DNA of 38,690 bases from Desulfovibrionales bacterium (GTDB taxonomy: Bacteria; Desulfobacterota; Desulfovibrionia; Desulfovibrionales; Desulfovibrionaceae), in the NCBI GenBank assembly GCA_030156255.1, contig JASGMV010000039.1:1-38690 (forward strand), in the 5' to 3' direction. Within the stretch, counting starts at the first letter, position 1. Each line of letters opens with the position of its first letter. Under the pieces are notes generated by a model. The model worked only from the letters and a program-made list of their open reading frames with translations, did not search any database and had not been told where the DNA came from. Below, piece by piece: positions 12,142 to 23,338 of the stretch. Both the position numbers and the translations under genes were made by a program.

Positions 12142-12654
12142 TTACCCTCGATTCCTATCGGGGTTTGTCGCCCGGATGGAGGCGATCAGCTTGGTGGTCG
12201 AGAAGCCGGGCAGCAGGGGCAGGCTCAGAACGCGCCCGCCGAGCGCCTCCACGGTGTCGCGGCCCACGATCTTCTCCACGGGCCAGTCGCCGCCTTTGAC
12301 CAGCACCTGCGGCTGCACGCGCTCGATGAGGCGGGCGGGCGTGGATTGTTCGAACACGACCACGAAGTCCACGCAGCCGAGTCCGGCCAGGACAAAGGCG
12401 CGGTGGGCGGCGGGGTTCACGGGCCGGTCCGGGCCTTTGTTCAGCGAGCGCACCGAGTCGTCGCTGTTCAGGCCGACCATGAGCCCGTCGCCGAGCTTGC
12501 GGCAGCGTTCGAGCAGGTCTACGTGCCCGGGGTGCAGCAGGTCGAAACAGCCGTTGGTGAAGACCAGGGCGTAGTCTTTGGGAAACGAGCGTTTCTTTTC
12601 AAGAAAGCCTTCCAGACTCAGAACTTTCGGGTGCTCAAGCTTCGGGGCGTCCAT
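12142..12654 (-). CDS. rfaE2: D-glycero-beta-D-manno-heptose 1-phosphate adenylyltransferase (RfaE2 domain)
   Basis: The enzyme adenylates heptose 1-phosphate to ADP-heptose, the donor for the LPS inner core. The 170 residues match a free-standing second domain of Hld[18 protein letters not shown] (about 32-48) contains the HxGH nucleotidyltransferase signature, with [13 protein letters not shown] and [14 protein letters not shown] downstream. It starts at ATG 12654, where AGGA within the stop of the preceding glycosyltransferase gene serves as ribosome site; only 7 bases separate them. It is the last gene of the lipoprotein-gatCA-mnmA run. The kinase domain (HldE1/RfaE1) is not in the window, but ADP-heptose would feed the two family 9 transferases at 23-26 kb. 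Confidence 0.92.
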   Translation of the reverse strand: MDAPKLEHPKVLSLEGFLEKKRSFPKDYALVFTNGCFDLLHPGHVDLLERCRKLGDGLMVGLNSDDSVRSLNKGPDRPVNPAAHRAFVLAGLGCVDFVVVFEQSTPARLIERVQPQVLVKGGDWPVEKIVGRDTVEALGGRVLSLPLLPGFSTTKLIASIRATNPDRNRG

Positions 12655-12661
12655 ATCGGTC

Positions 12662-14305
12662 CTAAAGGGAGGCCTCGCCGACCTCGCCGATCATCTCGTC
12701 CAGGCGGGCGAACCGTTCGCGCAAGTCCGCCTCCAGGCGTTGTTCGTCTTGTTGGATGAGTCCCGCCATGTCGCTCTCCGCATGGGTCCACTCCACTTTC
12801 AGCTTATTGCCTAAGGCGTTGCCGAGCTGTTGGCGATCCACGTGGCCGGCCATGCCGGTTCGCTTTTTGTGAAGGATGCGCAAGGACCCCTGATAGGCGG
12901 CGAATCCTCCCTTCAGGCCCAGGCGCAGGTCGTGTTCGAAGTCGTCGTACTGCGAGGGCGAGAGCTGAATGGAGAACCCGCCGGAGCGGCGCAGCGTCGA
13001 TGCGGGAAAAAGGTGCAGACAGCCCGTCGTGGAGACGCACGGGCGCAGATAATCGAACTGGCCCATATCCAGAATTTGCAGGTGAGGTTTCCAGGGTTCG
13101 ATGCGCGGAGGCTGCTCCGGCTCTTGCGGCTGGCCGGGACGCCGCAGATGGTAGTCCACGGCTTGCAGGCAGGGCGGCGCGGCGTCGTCGCAGACCTTGC
13201 AGCCGTAGACGAAAGCGTCCGGATAACAGCGCACGGCCGCTCCGAGCCGACCCAGGAAGTCCGGAGGCAAGGTGATGTCGTCGTCCATGTAGCAGACGAA
13301 GTCGCAGGCCGCGACCTCTTCGATGCTGGCCAGCCAGTTGCGCGCCGCGGCTGCGCCGACGTTCACCGGCAGGTCTATCCGGTGGAATAGGTCGCCGAAC
13401 CGGTCGCTGAAGCTGTCCAGCACTTGGGCGGTGTGGTCGGTTGCGCCGTTGTCCAGCACGAAGACCCTTGCGCCCTCAAGCCGGCAGCGGCTCAGGCTGT
13501 CGAGGGTCGCGCGCAGCTCCTCGGCCTTGTTGAAGGTGTACAGGCACACGGCCGTGGCGCCCGGCGGATCGCAAACTTCCTCGTCCCGGCCGTGGAGAAG
13601 GTCGTCCAGGCGAAAGGCCAGCGAGGTCCGCCACGGCTGCAGCAGAAGGGCGCGGGCCAAAAGCCCGGCGCCGCGGTCGCGGTCCCCTGCGTGAAGGGCC
13701 AGTTGGCCGAGCCACAGACATTGCTGCGCTTCTCCGAACAAGGCGCCGATCCTGGCGTAAACCTCCTTCGCCTCGTCGAACCGGCCCAGAAAAGCCAGCA
13801 TATCGGCCCTGGGTTTGTCCAACAGGGGGGATAGTTCGGAGAAGCGCTCCAGCAAATGCAAGGCCCGCTGCGGGTCATAGGCGACGACGGTCTGGAGCAG
13901 CGCCTGGGATATCCAGAACAGGCTTGCGGGGGGACGAGACAATTGTTTGTCCAAAAAGTTTTGAATCTTCAGCGTGTCGCGTTTGGCCGCCAGCCGCAAG
14001 AAATAGTCGAGGTTTCCCGGTTTGCGCCACTCGGCGGCGACACCTCTGAGCGCCTGGAGCAGTTCGGGCGAGCCCCATCCCCTTTGCTCCACGAGGCCGA
14101 AAAGCTGCATGGCCAGATCGCCGTTGACGGGGGATTCGGCGCAGGCCGACAGCAGCAGGTCGCGCCACAAATCCTCCTCGCCCGTTTCCGATGCGGCGCG
14201 AGCCGCCTCCAGCAGATGCGGCTGGCCGCAGCTGCCGATCCGCAAGGGCGTCTTGACGGATTCCGGCAGGCGCTCCCAGGCGTTGAGCAGCGTGTTGTTC
14301 GGCAT
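12662..14305 (-). CDS. Family 2 glycosyltransferase with a helical repeat N-terminal region
   Basis: The C-terminal part, from about residue 250, is a GT-A fold: [20 protein letters not shown] opens it, [19 protein letters not shown] follows, and [13 protein letters not shown] supplies the metal-binding acidic cluster Asp341-343. The first roughly 240 residues are mostly helical with repeated Ala/Leu patterns (for example [14 protein letters not shown]) resembling TPR repeats, perhaps for partner binding. It lies 12 bases after mnmA and 7 before rfaE2, so a role in LPS or other envelope glycan synthesis is likely. Donor and acceptor are unknown. The ATG at 14305 has only a weak ribosome site. 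Confidence 0.85.
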   Translation of the reverse strand: MPNNTLLNAWERLPESVKTPLRIGSCGQPHLLEAARAASETGEEDLWRDLLLSACAESPVNGDLAMQLFGLVEQRGWGSPELLQALRGVAAEWRKPGNLDYFLRLAAKRDTLKIQNFLDKQLSRPPASLFWISQALLQTVVAYDPQRALHLLERFSELSPLLDKPRADMLAFLGRFDEAKEVYARIGALFGEAQQCLWLGQLALHAGDRDRGAGLLARALLLQPWRTSLAFRLDDLLHGRDEEVCDPPGATAVCLYTFNKAEELRATLDSLSRCRLEGARVFVLDNGATDHTAQVLDSFSDRFGDLFHRIDLPVNVGAAAARNWLASIEEVAACDFVCYMDDDITLPPDFLGRLGAAVRCYPDAFVYGCKVCDDAAPPCLQAVDYHLRRPGQPQEPEQPPRIEPWKPHLQILDMGQFDYLRPCVSTTGCLHLFPASTLRRSGGFSIQLSPSQYDDFEHDLRLGLKGGFAAYQGSLRILHKKRTGMAGHVDRQQLGNALGNKLKVEWTHAESDMAGLIQQDEQRLEADLRERFARLDEMIGEVGEASL

Positions 14306-14317
14306 ACGCGACCCACT

Positions 14318-15394
14318 CTAGTCCAATTGCGGATTTGAGGCCAGACTCGATTGCCGGTCGGGCCGGACAATGACCCCGCCGGCCAGGACCTCGTCCCGGT
14401 CATAGGCCACGGCCAGTTGGCCGGGCGCCGGGACGCCGGCGGATTCGTGAAATCGGATATGCAGAGCGCCGTCGCGCAGCGTCGCGCCGGCCGGTTTGGG
14501 CTGCTGGTTGTAGCGGATGCGAGCAAGCGTCTCTTCCGGCCATTCTTCGAACGGGCGCAGAACGTTGACGCCGCGAGCCTCGCACGCACGGTTGGTTAGG
14601 CTGGACGCCGGCCCCGCCACCAGCGCGTTGCGCTCGAAGTCCAGCTCCAGCACGTACAACGGTTCGGACCAACTGGCGCCAAGCCCGCGCCGTTGCCCCG
14701 GCGTATGCCGCCACAGTCCGCGATGGGTTCCGATCCGTCGCCCATCCTCCAGAACAATCGGCCCGGGGCCGGGCAAACACGCGCCGGACGCCTCCAGAAA
14801 TCGCCGGTAATCGTCGCCGGCGACGAAGCAGATATCCTTGCTGGGCTGCGGCAGGGGCGGCTCGATATTGCGTTTGCGCAGTTCGTCCAGCGTGTTTTCC
14901 TTGCGGCTTTCGCCCAGCGGAAAAATTGCGCGCTCCAGGCGCTTCGCAGGAACCAAGGATAAAAAGTAGCTTTGGTCCTTGCGGCTGTCTACGCCGCGCA
15001 GAAGGCGCAGGCGACCGGTGCGGCTTTGATCTGTGCGTACGTAATGGCCGGTGGCCAGCCTGTCGGCGCCGAGATCAAGCGCCGCATCCAGCAGCAGGCC
15101 GAACTTGATTTCCCGGTTGCAGCTCGCGCAGGGGTTGGGCGTCAGGCCGCGGGCGTAGTCCTGCACAAAAGGATCGACGACCTTGCGGCGAAAGGCGTCG
15201 CGCAGGTCCACGGCCCGGAATTCGACGCGAAGCTTTTTGCAGGCTGCGCCGATTCGTTCAAGGCGTTCGCCGTCTGCGCCGCTCTCGAAGAAGAGCCCGT
15301 GCAGGGCCGCGACGTCATGGCCCGCTTCGCGCAGCAGGGCCAGGGCCAGGAGGCTGTCGGCCCCCCCGCTGACGGCGACGGCGATGGCCCCCAT
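14318..15394 (-). CDS. mnmA: tRNA-specific 2-thiouridylase MnmA
   Basis: MnmA thiolates U34 of the Lys, Glu and Gln tRNAs using activated sulfur. From the ATG at 15394 the protein has 358 residues, begins with the ATP PP-loop MGAIAVAVSGGADS, and has the catalytic cysteine in CNREIKFG (Cys92), ATGHYVR, the second cysteine in KDICFV (Cys189), and a C-terminal beta-barrel. The second cysteine usually follows STG; here it follows SKD. The same frame stays open upstream for over 200 codons inside gatA, but that stretch has no MnmA-like sequence, so the start at the PP-loop is right. It follows gatA by 17 bases. Confidence 0.94.
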   Translation of the reverse strand: MGAIAVAVSGGADSLLALALLREAGHDVAALHGLFFESGADGERLERIGAACKKLRVEFRAVDLRDAFRRKVVDPFVQDYARGLTPNPCASCNREIKFGLLLDAALDLGADRLATGHYVRTDQSRTGRLRLLRGVDSRKDQSYFLSLVPAKRLERAIFPLGESRKENTLDELRKRNIEPPLPQPSKDICFVAGDDYRRFLEASGACLPGPGPIVLEDGRRIGTHRGLWRHTPGQRRGLGASWSEPLYVLELDFERNALVAGPASSLTNRACEARGVNVLRPFEEWPEETLARIRYNQQPKPAGATLRDGALHIRFHESAGVPAPGQLAVAYDRDEVLAGGVIVRPDRQSSLASNPQLD

Positions 15395-15411
15395 GTCGGC
15401 GGGCGGCTCCG

Positions 15412-16881
15412 CTAGGCCAGCCCGCGCGGCGCCGGCAGGCGGGGCAGGTTGCGCTCCAGGACGCCCGCCACGGAAAGCAGCAGCGACTCGTCGAAGGAGC
15501 GTCCGATGAGCTGCAGGCCCACGGGCATGGACGAATCCCGACCCAGCCCCACGGGGAGGCTCGCCCCGGGCAGACCGGCGAGGTTCAGCGACACGGTGAA
15601 CTCGTCCATGAGGTACATGGTCAGCGGATCGGAGACCTTTTCGCCCAAAGGAAACGCCGTGACCGGGCAGACCGGCCCCGCCAACACGTCGCATTCGCCC
15701 AAAACCCGGTCGAAGTCCTGGCGGATGAGCCGCCGGACCTTGGCCGCCTTGCGGTAGTAGGCGTCGTAGTAGCCCGCGGACAGCACGTAGGTCCCGATGA
15801 TGATGCGCCGCTGCACCTCGTCGCCGAAGCCCTTGGTCCGGGAGGAGGTGTACATGTCGATGAGTTCGGAGGCCTCCTTGTCGCGGAATCCGTAGCGCAC
15901 GCCGTCGAATCTCGCCAGGTTGGAGCTCGCTTCGGCCATGGCGATGATGTAGTAGGCCGCCACCGCGTATTCGGTGAGCTTCAGGGACACGGGCTTGAGC
16001 GTTGCGCCGAGCTCTCGGGCGTTGTCCACGGCCCATTGGCAGGCCTTGGACACCTCCGGAGAATTGCCCTCGCTCCAATACTCCTCGGGCAGGCCGATGG
16101 TGATCCCCTTGAGGTCGCGGCGTTCGGACAGGGCGGCCAGATAATCCGGGACCTCGGCGTTCACCGACGTGGAGTCGCGCGGATCATGGCCGGCGATGGC
16201 CTGCAGGACGCGGGCGGCGTCCTCCACCGTTCGGGTGAGGGGGCCGATCTGGTCCAGGGACGAGCCGTAGGCCACCAATCCGTAGCGGGAGACGCGGCCG
16301 TAGCTGGGCTTGAGGCCGAACACGCCGCAGTAGGAGGCCGGCAATCGGATGGAGCCGCCGGTGTCCGTGCCCAGAGCGGCGAAACATTGGCCCGCGGCCA
16401 CGCTGGCGGCCGAGCCGCCGCTGGACCCGCCGGGCGCCCGCTTGAGGTCCCAGGGGTTGGCCGTGGTGTGGAAGGCGGAGTTTTCCGTGGACGAGCCCAT
16501 GGCGAACTCATCCATGTTGGCCTTACCGATGAGGATGGCGCCCGCAGCCTTGAGTTTTTCCACCACGTGGGCGTCGTAGACGGGAACGAAATTTTCCAGG
16601 ATTTTTGATCCGCAGGTGGTGGGCGCGCCCTTTACGGCCAGCAGGTCTTTGAGGATGATGGGAACGCCCCACAGCGGTTGATCCGGCTGCGGGCCCTGGG
16701 CGTCCAATTCCTTGGCCCGGAGTTTGGCTTCTTCGCCCTGAATGCTGATCAGCGCATGAAGGCTGGGTTCGGTGGCTGTGATGCGGCCCAGACAGGCGTC
16801 CACGGCCTCAAGGGCGGTGACGCGGCGATCCTGGAGGGCTGAAGCCAATTCGCCGAGGCTTGATTCGTACAATCGGGTCAT
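15412..16881 (-). CDS. gatA: Asp-tRNA(Asn)/Glu-tRNA(Gln) amidotransferase subunit A
   Basis: GatA is the amidase that releases ammonia from glutamine for converting misacylated Glu-tRNA(Gln) or Asp-tRNA(Asn) to the correct species. The 489 residues carry the amidase Ser-cisSer-Lys triad: Lys78 in [10 protein letters not shown], and Ser153 and Ser177 in [10 protein letters not shown] and [16 protein letters not shown]. It follows gatC by 17 bases. gatB, the third subunit, is not in the window and must be elsewhere for a working complex. Confidence 0.98.
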   Translation of the reverse strand: MTRLYESSLGELASALQDRRVTALEAVDACLGRITATEPSLHALISIQGEEAKLRAKELDAQGPQPDQPLWGVPIILKDLLAVKGAPTTCGSKILENFVPVYDAHVVEKLKAAGAILIGKANMDEFAMGSSTENSAFHTTANPWDLKRAPGGSSGGSAASVAAGQCFAALGTDTGGSIRLPASYCGVFGLKPSYGRVSRYGLVAYGSSLDQIGPLTRTVEDAARVLQAIAGHDPRDSTSVNAEVPDYLAALSERRDLKGITIGLPEEYWSEGNSPEVSKACQWAVDNARELGATLKPVSLKLTEYAVAAYYIIAMAEASSNLARFDGVRYGFRDKEASELIDMYTSSRTKGFGDEVQRRIIIGTYVLSAGYYDAYYRKAAKVRRLIRQDFDRVLGECDVLAGPVCPVTAFPLGEKVSDPLTMYLMDEFTVSLNLAGLPGASLPVGLGRDSSMPVGLQLIGRSFDESLLLSVAGVLERNLPRLPAPRGLA

Positions 16882-16898
16882 GGTCGCTCCGCGTATGC

Positions 16899-17186
16899 TC
16901 AGCCCACGATTTTGGGCACGATGAAAAATTGGCCGTCGTCTTCGGGGGCGCCGGACAGGATTTGCTCCCGCGCGACGGTGCGCGCAGGTTCGTCTTCGCG
17001 CACCACGGTGGTGTGGGACACGGGGGTGTAGAGGGGCTCGGTCTGGCTGGTGTCCAGCTCGCCCAGTTTATCCATATAAGCCAAAATGTCGCCAAGCTGT
17101 GCGGTGAACAGCTCCAGCTTTTCCTCGCTCAACTCCAATCTGGCCAGTTTGGCGACTTTTGCGGTTTCGTCCTTGGTTATTTTCAT
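16899..17186 (-). CDS. gatC: Asp-tRNA(Asn)/Glu-tRNA(Gln) amidotransferase subunit C
   Basis: GatC is the small belt-like subunit that stabilises the GatA-GatB pair. The 95-residue product shows the family pattern: [35 protein letters not shown], then [12 protein letters not shown] and a C-terminal [10 protein letters not shown] chose the ATG at 17186 because GGAGG lies 5 bases upstream; an in-frame TTG further up overlaps that ribosome site and is unlikely to be used. It is the first tRNA-amidation gene in the run and lies 58 bases after the lipoprotein gene. Confidence 0.96.
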   Translation of the reverse strand: MKITKDETAKVAKLARLELSEEKLELFTAQLGDILAYMDKLGELDTSQTEPLYTPVSHTTVVREDEPARTVAREQILSGAPEDDGQFFIVPKIVG

Positions 17187-17244
17187 AGGGTCCTCCAAAA
17201 AACGGGGCGTTACTGACGGCGGGCCGGAACCGCCCAGACGGCTT

Positions 17245-19284
17245 TTATTGCGCGGAGTCCTGGCTCCCGGAGGGAAGCTCTTCCTCTTCCGGCCCTTGGC
17301 TCTGTTGTCTCTTCTGTTCCTTTTGCAGCGTCTCCATGCGCCATTCGTGATTTTCGAGGGCTTTTCGCATCCGATAGCGCAGTCGGTCCAGATCGAGCAG
17401 CGAGGGGCCTGAGGCCGCGGGTTGGAAGAGATACAAATCCTGGCGGACGCCGCCCGTGGCGTTCCAGGTGAAGGGCGCCAGGGAGAATTCCATGCCGTTC
17501 AACCCCGCCAAGCGCTCGTTGATGTCGTTCGGGGTCCAGCGGGGCGGCAGTCCGCCAATGCGTTGGGCCGTGCGTATGAAGTCGTAGCCCAGGGCCGACC
17601 AGTAGTCCGGAGGCCCGACCCCGTCGTCGGCCAGAGCCTCGGCGAGCTTCTTTGCGCCGGCGCTTTCGGGCCGCCATGCGCTGGGAGATACGGCCAGGCT
17701 CAGGTACTGCATGTCGATGTCCCGATCCTTGGCCATGGCCTGGCTCCATATCTCCGGGCCGAGGAAAAGCTGTCGGCCTTCGTCAAAGAAGAAAAAGTAC
17801 GGGATCAAAAGCTTGGCCCGGGAAAAAACGTCCGGGATGAAAACCGCCGTGGTGTTGGTGGCGTTGACGGTCTTGACCATCTTCCCGATGCTGTCGCCCC
17901 AGGACGTCGGGGTCGAGGGCGCATAGCTCTGGGATACGGTGATGGTTCCGTTGCTCGCCAGGACCTCGTCGGAGAAGATTTGGGCCATCCGCTCCCCGTA
18001 GGGCTCCCGAGGGTAGAGGACGCCGAATTTGGTCGCGCCGAGCCGTCCGCCGGCCAGGCGGACCAAGCTGCGCACCTGGTCGGAGGGGCTGGTGAAGAAT
18101 TTCCATACGCCTCGGCCCTCCTCCAGTCCTTCGGGCAGTTTCGGCATGAAGGCGAACAACGCCCTGCCTTGAAGCTGCACGCCGTCCAGCAGCGGCTCCA
18201 AGGCTTCGCGCCGGAGGGGACCGCCGACAATGGTGAAGTAGGGCGGCAGCTCGCGCAGCCGTTGCTCAAAGCCTGGCGCTTCGGTGTTGAGGACTTCCAC
18301 CATCAAATCCGCGCCTTGCTGGGAGATGCGCCATTGAGCGGCGCCCGCGCCTTTGAGAATTTTCCAGGCCACCGGAGCGTATCGGCCGGAGAGGGGCAGG
18401 AGCAGGGCCACGCCCTGCCGGGGTACGCCCAGCTCCTTTTCCAAGTTGGTCAGCGTCTCCAACAAGGGGGCGCGATCCACAAGATCGGAGCGAACCGCGG
18501 CCTGGGAAATGGCCTGCCACAGCATAGGCCACCGTTCGGCCAGCTCCTTCTTGTCCAGGGTGCGGACTTTCCGCATCGCCTGTTCATAAGAGACGAGTGT
18601 GTAGGGGAATTGCGTAACGTTCGCCTGGGTGACGAAATGTCCGAATTTTTCCAACTGCTCCGTTGGGACGGCCTCAAGCTTTTGGAGAAAGCGTTTTTCC
18701 AGATCGGCGCGGGCCTCGTCGTTGTCCGCCGAGTAGGCGTAGAGGCGGCGCAAGGTGTCCAGAGACATGCCGTGCTGATCTTGCGCCCAGTAGAGCGAGG
18801 CGAGAGCCAAGCCGGTCTTGGAAATCAGGCTGCTCTCGGCGTCCGGGGCGGCGAGGAGTTTTTGAAAAAAGGCCTCCAGCAGATCGGACCGGTCGAGCTT
18901 CTGGAGCGTGTCGACGTAGCACGTCTCCCACTCCGAATCCATCCGGCCCTCGGGGGTCCTGGCTCGCCAGTCCTGCAGGCTTTGCAGCGCCTGGTGATAG
19001 TGTTCGGCGTAATAGGCGCTGAGGGCGAGGCGCTTGGTGGCGACCAGCTTGGATCCTTCGTCGAGCTCCGGCCGTTGGAGCAGGCGTTCGTAATAGAGCT
19101 CGCTTTTGGCGTAGTCGCGGCGCATCCATGCCTGGCTGGCCTCGCCGGCCAAGCGCTCCGTGCTCATGAGTTCGGGCTGTAGGGCCGGCCTGGAGGGAAC
19201 GACCGTTTTGCCGCAGCCGGCCGCCCAGAGGACGGCCAGGAAGAGCAATAAAGCGATGAGGGGGAAAATCTGCTTGCGGCGCAT
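17245..19284 (-). CDS. LpoA/LppC-like lipoprotein with periplasmic-binding-protein fold
   Basis: A 679-residue exported lipoprotein. The N-terminus has two arginines and a lysine, a hydrophobic stretch, and a lipobox ending AAGC with Cys24 as the lipidated residue. Residues about 40-280 are helical and TPR-like (SQAWMRRDYAKSELYYERLL). From about 290 (GVALLLPLSGRYAPVAWKILKGAGAA) a type-1 periplasmic-binding fold begins, as in ABC amino-acid receptors and in LpoA, the outer-membrane activator of penicillin-binding protein 1A. The TPR-plus-binding-fold order matches LpoA. No transporter genes are adjacent, which favours a PBP-activator-like role over nutrient uptake. The extreme C-terminus is low-complexity and Gln/Glu-rich. 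It heads the gatC-gatA-mnmA-glycosyltransferase-rfaE2 run. Confidence 0.8.
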   Translation of the reverse strand: MRRKQIFPLIALLLFLAVLWAAGCGKTVVPSRPALQPELMSTERLAGEASQAWMRRDYAKSELYYERLLQRPELDEGSKLVATKRLALSAYYAEHYHQALQSLQDWRARTPEGRMDSEWETCYVDTLQKLDRSDLLEAFFQKLLAAPDAESSLISKTGLALASLYWAQDQHGMSLDTLRRLYAYSADNDEARADLEKRFLQKLEAVPTEQLEKFGHFVTQANVTQFPYTLVSYEQAMRKVRTLDKKELAERWPMLWQAISQAAVRSDLVDRAPLLETLTNLEKELGVPRQGVALLLPLSGRYAPVAWKILKGAGAAQWRISQQGADLMVEVLNTEAPGFEQRLRELPPYFTIVGGPLRREALEPLLDGVQLQGRALFAFMPKLPEGLEEGRGVWKFFTSPSDQVRSLVRLAGGRLGATKFGVLYPREPYGERMAQIFSDEVLASNGTITVSQSYAPSTPTSWGDSIGKMVKTVNATNTTAVFIPDVFSRAKLLIPYFFFFDEGRQLFLGPEIWSQAMAKDRDIDMQYLSLAVSPSAWRPESAGAKKLAEALADDGVGPPDYWSALGYDFIRTAQRIGGLPPRWTPNDINERLAGLNGMEFSLAPFTWNATGGVRQDLYLFQPAASGPSLLDLDRLRYRMRKALENHEWRMETLQKEQKRQQSQGPEEEELPSGSQDSAQ

Positions 19285-19425
19285 GGTGTAATGGCTCCGG
19301 CCCGGAGGCTCTTTTCGGGCGAAAAAGACGACGCCCGGGCCTCTAAGGGCGAGGACACGCTATCCTTCTTTGGCGGGCATGGCAAGAAGCGCGCGGCTTG
19401 GGCCGGGCGCCGCGCCGGGAATGAC

Positions 19426-19457
19426 AAAAAGGCCGCGGAGTCGACTCCGCGGCCTTT
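19426..19457 (-). terminator. Intrinsic terminator of dnaK
   Basis: Positions 19428-19457 form a perfect 30-base palindrome centred on GTCGAC. On the minus strand the stem is followed by T residues (19430-19426). It begins 30 bases beyond the dnaK stop. The remainder of the 203-base gap up to the lipoprotein gene holds no gene; TTGCCA (19385-19380) and TAGCGT (19362-19357), 17 bases apart, are a weak promoter candidate for the lipoprotein run. Confidence 0.93.
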
Positions 19458-19487
19458 GCGTTTGCTTGAGGGCGAACGTAGTTGAAG

Positions 19488-21407
<1,920 letters not shown>

Positions 21408-21499
21408 GTATGTCTACCTCCTCGCTTGGCGAAAATCTCTCGTTGTCGTGCCAGACAACTAAAGCCGTATGCAGCTTTGTAAAGAGGGCGGCCTCGTTT

Positions 21500-22114
21500 T
21501 TAGCTGAATTTGTTGACCATGACCTTGGCCGGACGCAACAGCCGGCCTTTCAGGATGTAGCCGTTCTGCAGCACCTGGGCCACCGTGTCTTCGGGCAAAT
21601 CCGGATTCTGGGCTGCGCCGATGGCTTCGTGGAAATTGGGGTCGAAGGCGTCCCCCGGCGCTCCGGCGGCCTCCAGGCCGTGGTGTTTGAGGGTGTCCAG
21701 GAAAATCTTGCGCGTCATCTCCACGCCGGTGACGAAGTCCTTGCAGGCTTCCATGCTTTTGCCGTGGGCCAAGGCCAGATCGAGGTTGTCCAGCACGGGC
21801 AGCAGGTCGGCCAGCACCGCCTCGGAGGCGAACTTGCGGAACTCCTCCATTTCCCGGGTGAGGCGCCGCTTGATGTTTTCCGCCTCGGCCATCGTGCGCA
21901 GCCGGATGTCGTCGGCTTCCTGCTTCACCTCGCATTTGGGGCAGACGTGTTGCTCGCACAGCGACTTCAATTCCTCTTCGGAAATGCTTACGTCGCCCCG
22001 GGACTCCTGGTCCTCCGACGTTTTTGCCGTGCAGCTCAAGGTCACGGTGTCGCCCTGGTCCTGTTCTTCGGTCAAGGGGACGCGGTATTCGTTCTCTTTA
22101 TCATTCTCAGGCAT
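21500..22114 (-). CDS. grpE: Nucleotide exchange factor GrpE, with a cysteine cluster
   Basis: GrpE releases ADP from DnaK. The 204 residues have an acidic N-terminal tail, a long coiled-coil helix (EADDIRLRTMAEAENIKRRLTREMEEFRKFA) and a C-terminal beta domain (FDPNFHEAIG...GYILKGRLLRPAKVMV). Before the coiled coil is LCEQHVCPKCEVKQ, three cysteines spaced Cx4CxxC, which is absent from the classical E. coli protein. It could bind metal or respond to redox state. AAGGAG lies 11 bases before the ATG at 22114. It sits 72 bases after hrcA and 92 before dnaK; a GTTGTC/GACAAC hairpin occupies part of the latter gap (21442-21459). Confidence 0.97.
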   Translation of the reverse strand: MPENDKENEYRVPLTEEQDQGDTVTLSCTAKTSEDQESRGDVSISEEELKSLCEQHVCPKCEVKQEADDIRLRTMAEAENIKRRLTREMEEFRKFASEAVLADLLPVLDNLDLALAHGKSMEACKDFVTGVEMTRKIFLDTLKHHGLEAAGAPGDAFDPNFHEAIGAAQNPDLPEDTVAQVLQNGYILKGRLLRPAKVMVNKFS

Positions 22115-22186
22115 CGCGTAGGCGCTCCTTACGTGTATAGCTTATATGCAATGGAATGGGCCGCCTCGATGGGGCGGACGGCCGTC

Positions 22187-23215
22187 TTAGAGGCGCTGCA
22201 TCAACAGTCCTGTAACCACTCGCGCCGTATAGTCAACCACCGGGACCACTTTGGCGTAGTCCATGCGCAGCGGTCCGAACACGGCGATCAAGCCGGCGGG
22301 GAGCCCACTGATGCGGTAGGAGGATGTGATCAAACCGAAGTCGAGTTTGGCCATCTCGGACTCCATGCCCAGGGTGACGTGAACGCCTTTCTGGCTCATG
22401 GCTTCGCTCAGCAGGTCCAGCAGCCGGGAGCGCTCTTCGAGAAAAGACAGCAGATGCCGCATGGCCTGGACGTCGGAGAATTCCGGCTGCTGAAAGATGC
22501 GCGACGCGCCGTCGATGAAGATTTCGGGCGACGGGTCGGACTCCATCAACTCCTGGGCCAGGCTCAAGGCGCGCCGGGTCAGGGAGGACAGCCCGTGGCT
22601 CGCGTCTTTGAGCTCCTTGAGGATTTTGCCCAGCGCCTCGCGCATGGTCAGGTTCGCCAGCAGTTCGTTGAGATAGTTGCTGTAGCGGACAAGCTCCCAG
22701 GAATCCATGTCGTCGTCGACGGTCACGAGCCGTTCGTGGATGACGCCCCCTTGGAGCACCAGCACGGCCATGACCCGCCGGGGGGCGATGAGCACGAATT
22801 CCACGCGGCGCAACCGGACGTTGTCTCCGGCCGGGGCGGCCACCACGGCCAGACTGCTGGACAGAGAGGAGACCAGCTTGGAGGCGCGGCGCAGAACGTC
22901 GTTGATGGCGTCGCCGGCGTCGCCGAGCTGGGCCTCGATGAGGCGCTGGTCGTGCTCGTCGGGAGGCCGGAACGTGAGCAGGGCGTCCACGTAGAAGCGG
23001 AAAGCCAGGGGGGTGGGCAGGGCGCCGGCCGAGGTGTGCGGCTGCTCCAGAAACCCTTTTTCCTTGAGGTCGGCCATGGTGTTGCGCATGGTGGCCGCGG
23101 AGAGTCTCAACGGACATTTCCGGGCGACGGTTCGCGAGCCTACCGGACAAGCCGTGGCGATATATTCCTCCACGATGGTGGAGAGAACGTCAGATTCCCG
23201 TGGACTCAGCGACAT
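22187..23215 (-). CDS. hrcA: Heat-inducible transcription repressor HrcA
   Basis: HrcA represses class I heat-shock genes by binding the CIRCE operator and is kept active by GroE. The 342 residues show the N-terminal winged helix (SPRESDVLSTIVEEYIATACPVGSRTVA) and the conserved LSAATMRNTMADLKEKGFLEQPHTSAG, then the dimerisation and inserted domains. It begins at ATG 23215 with GAAGGT about 5 bases upstream. It leads the hrcA-grpE-dnaK group. Upstream I find only a partial CIRCE half (TTAGCAC), so either this cluster is not HrcA-controlled or the operator has diverged. Confidence 0.97.
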   Translation of the reverse strand: MSLSPRESDVLSTIVEEYIATACPVGSRTVARKCPLRLSAATMRNTMADLKEKGFLEQPHTSAGALPTPLAFRFYVDALLTFRPPDEHDQRLIEAQLGDAGDAINDVLRRASKLVSSLSSSLAVVAAPAGDNVRLRRVEFVLIAPRRVMAVLVLQGGVIHERLVTVDDDMDSWELVRYSNYLNELLANLTMREALGKILKELKDASHGLSSLTRRALSLAQELMESDPSPEIFIDGASRIFQQPEFSDVQAMRHLLSFLEERSRLLDLLSEAMSQKGVHVTLGMESEMAKLDFGLITSSYRISGLPAGLIAVFGPLRMDYAKVVPVVDYTARVVTGLLMQRL

Positions 23216-23241
23216 GGCGGACCTTCCCGGCGATTTTATTC

Positions 23242-23270
23242 GTGCTAACCACCCCGGAAGCGGCTGTCAA
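23242..23270 (-). promoter_or_regulatory. Possible promoter of hrcA-grpE-dnaK
   Basis: On the minus strand TTGACA (23270-23265) is followed after 17 bases by TAGCAC (23247-23242). The first is a perfect -35 box and the second a poor -10 box (3 of 6). Its position 27-55 bases before the hrcA start is suitable. It overlaps the lone CIRCE-like half TTAGCAC. No sigma-32 consensus was seen. Confidence 0.35.
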
Positions 23271-23338
23271 GACTGGTCGAACGGGACCGATCGGCGGGCC
23301 CCTTCCCCTTCGAAGGCAAACACCGTATCCTGCCGCCC

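Noticed and set aside
15395-16078. Upstream extension of mnmA to a 586-residue protein
   Set aside because: The extension lies wholly inside gatA in another frame of the same strand; MnmA's conserved PP-loop begins directly after the ATG at 15394.
23222-23248. CIRCE operator upstream of hrcA
   Set aside because: Only a TTAGCAC half is present; the position nine bases away where the second half should lie does not match.
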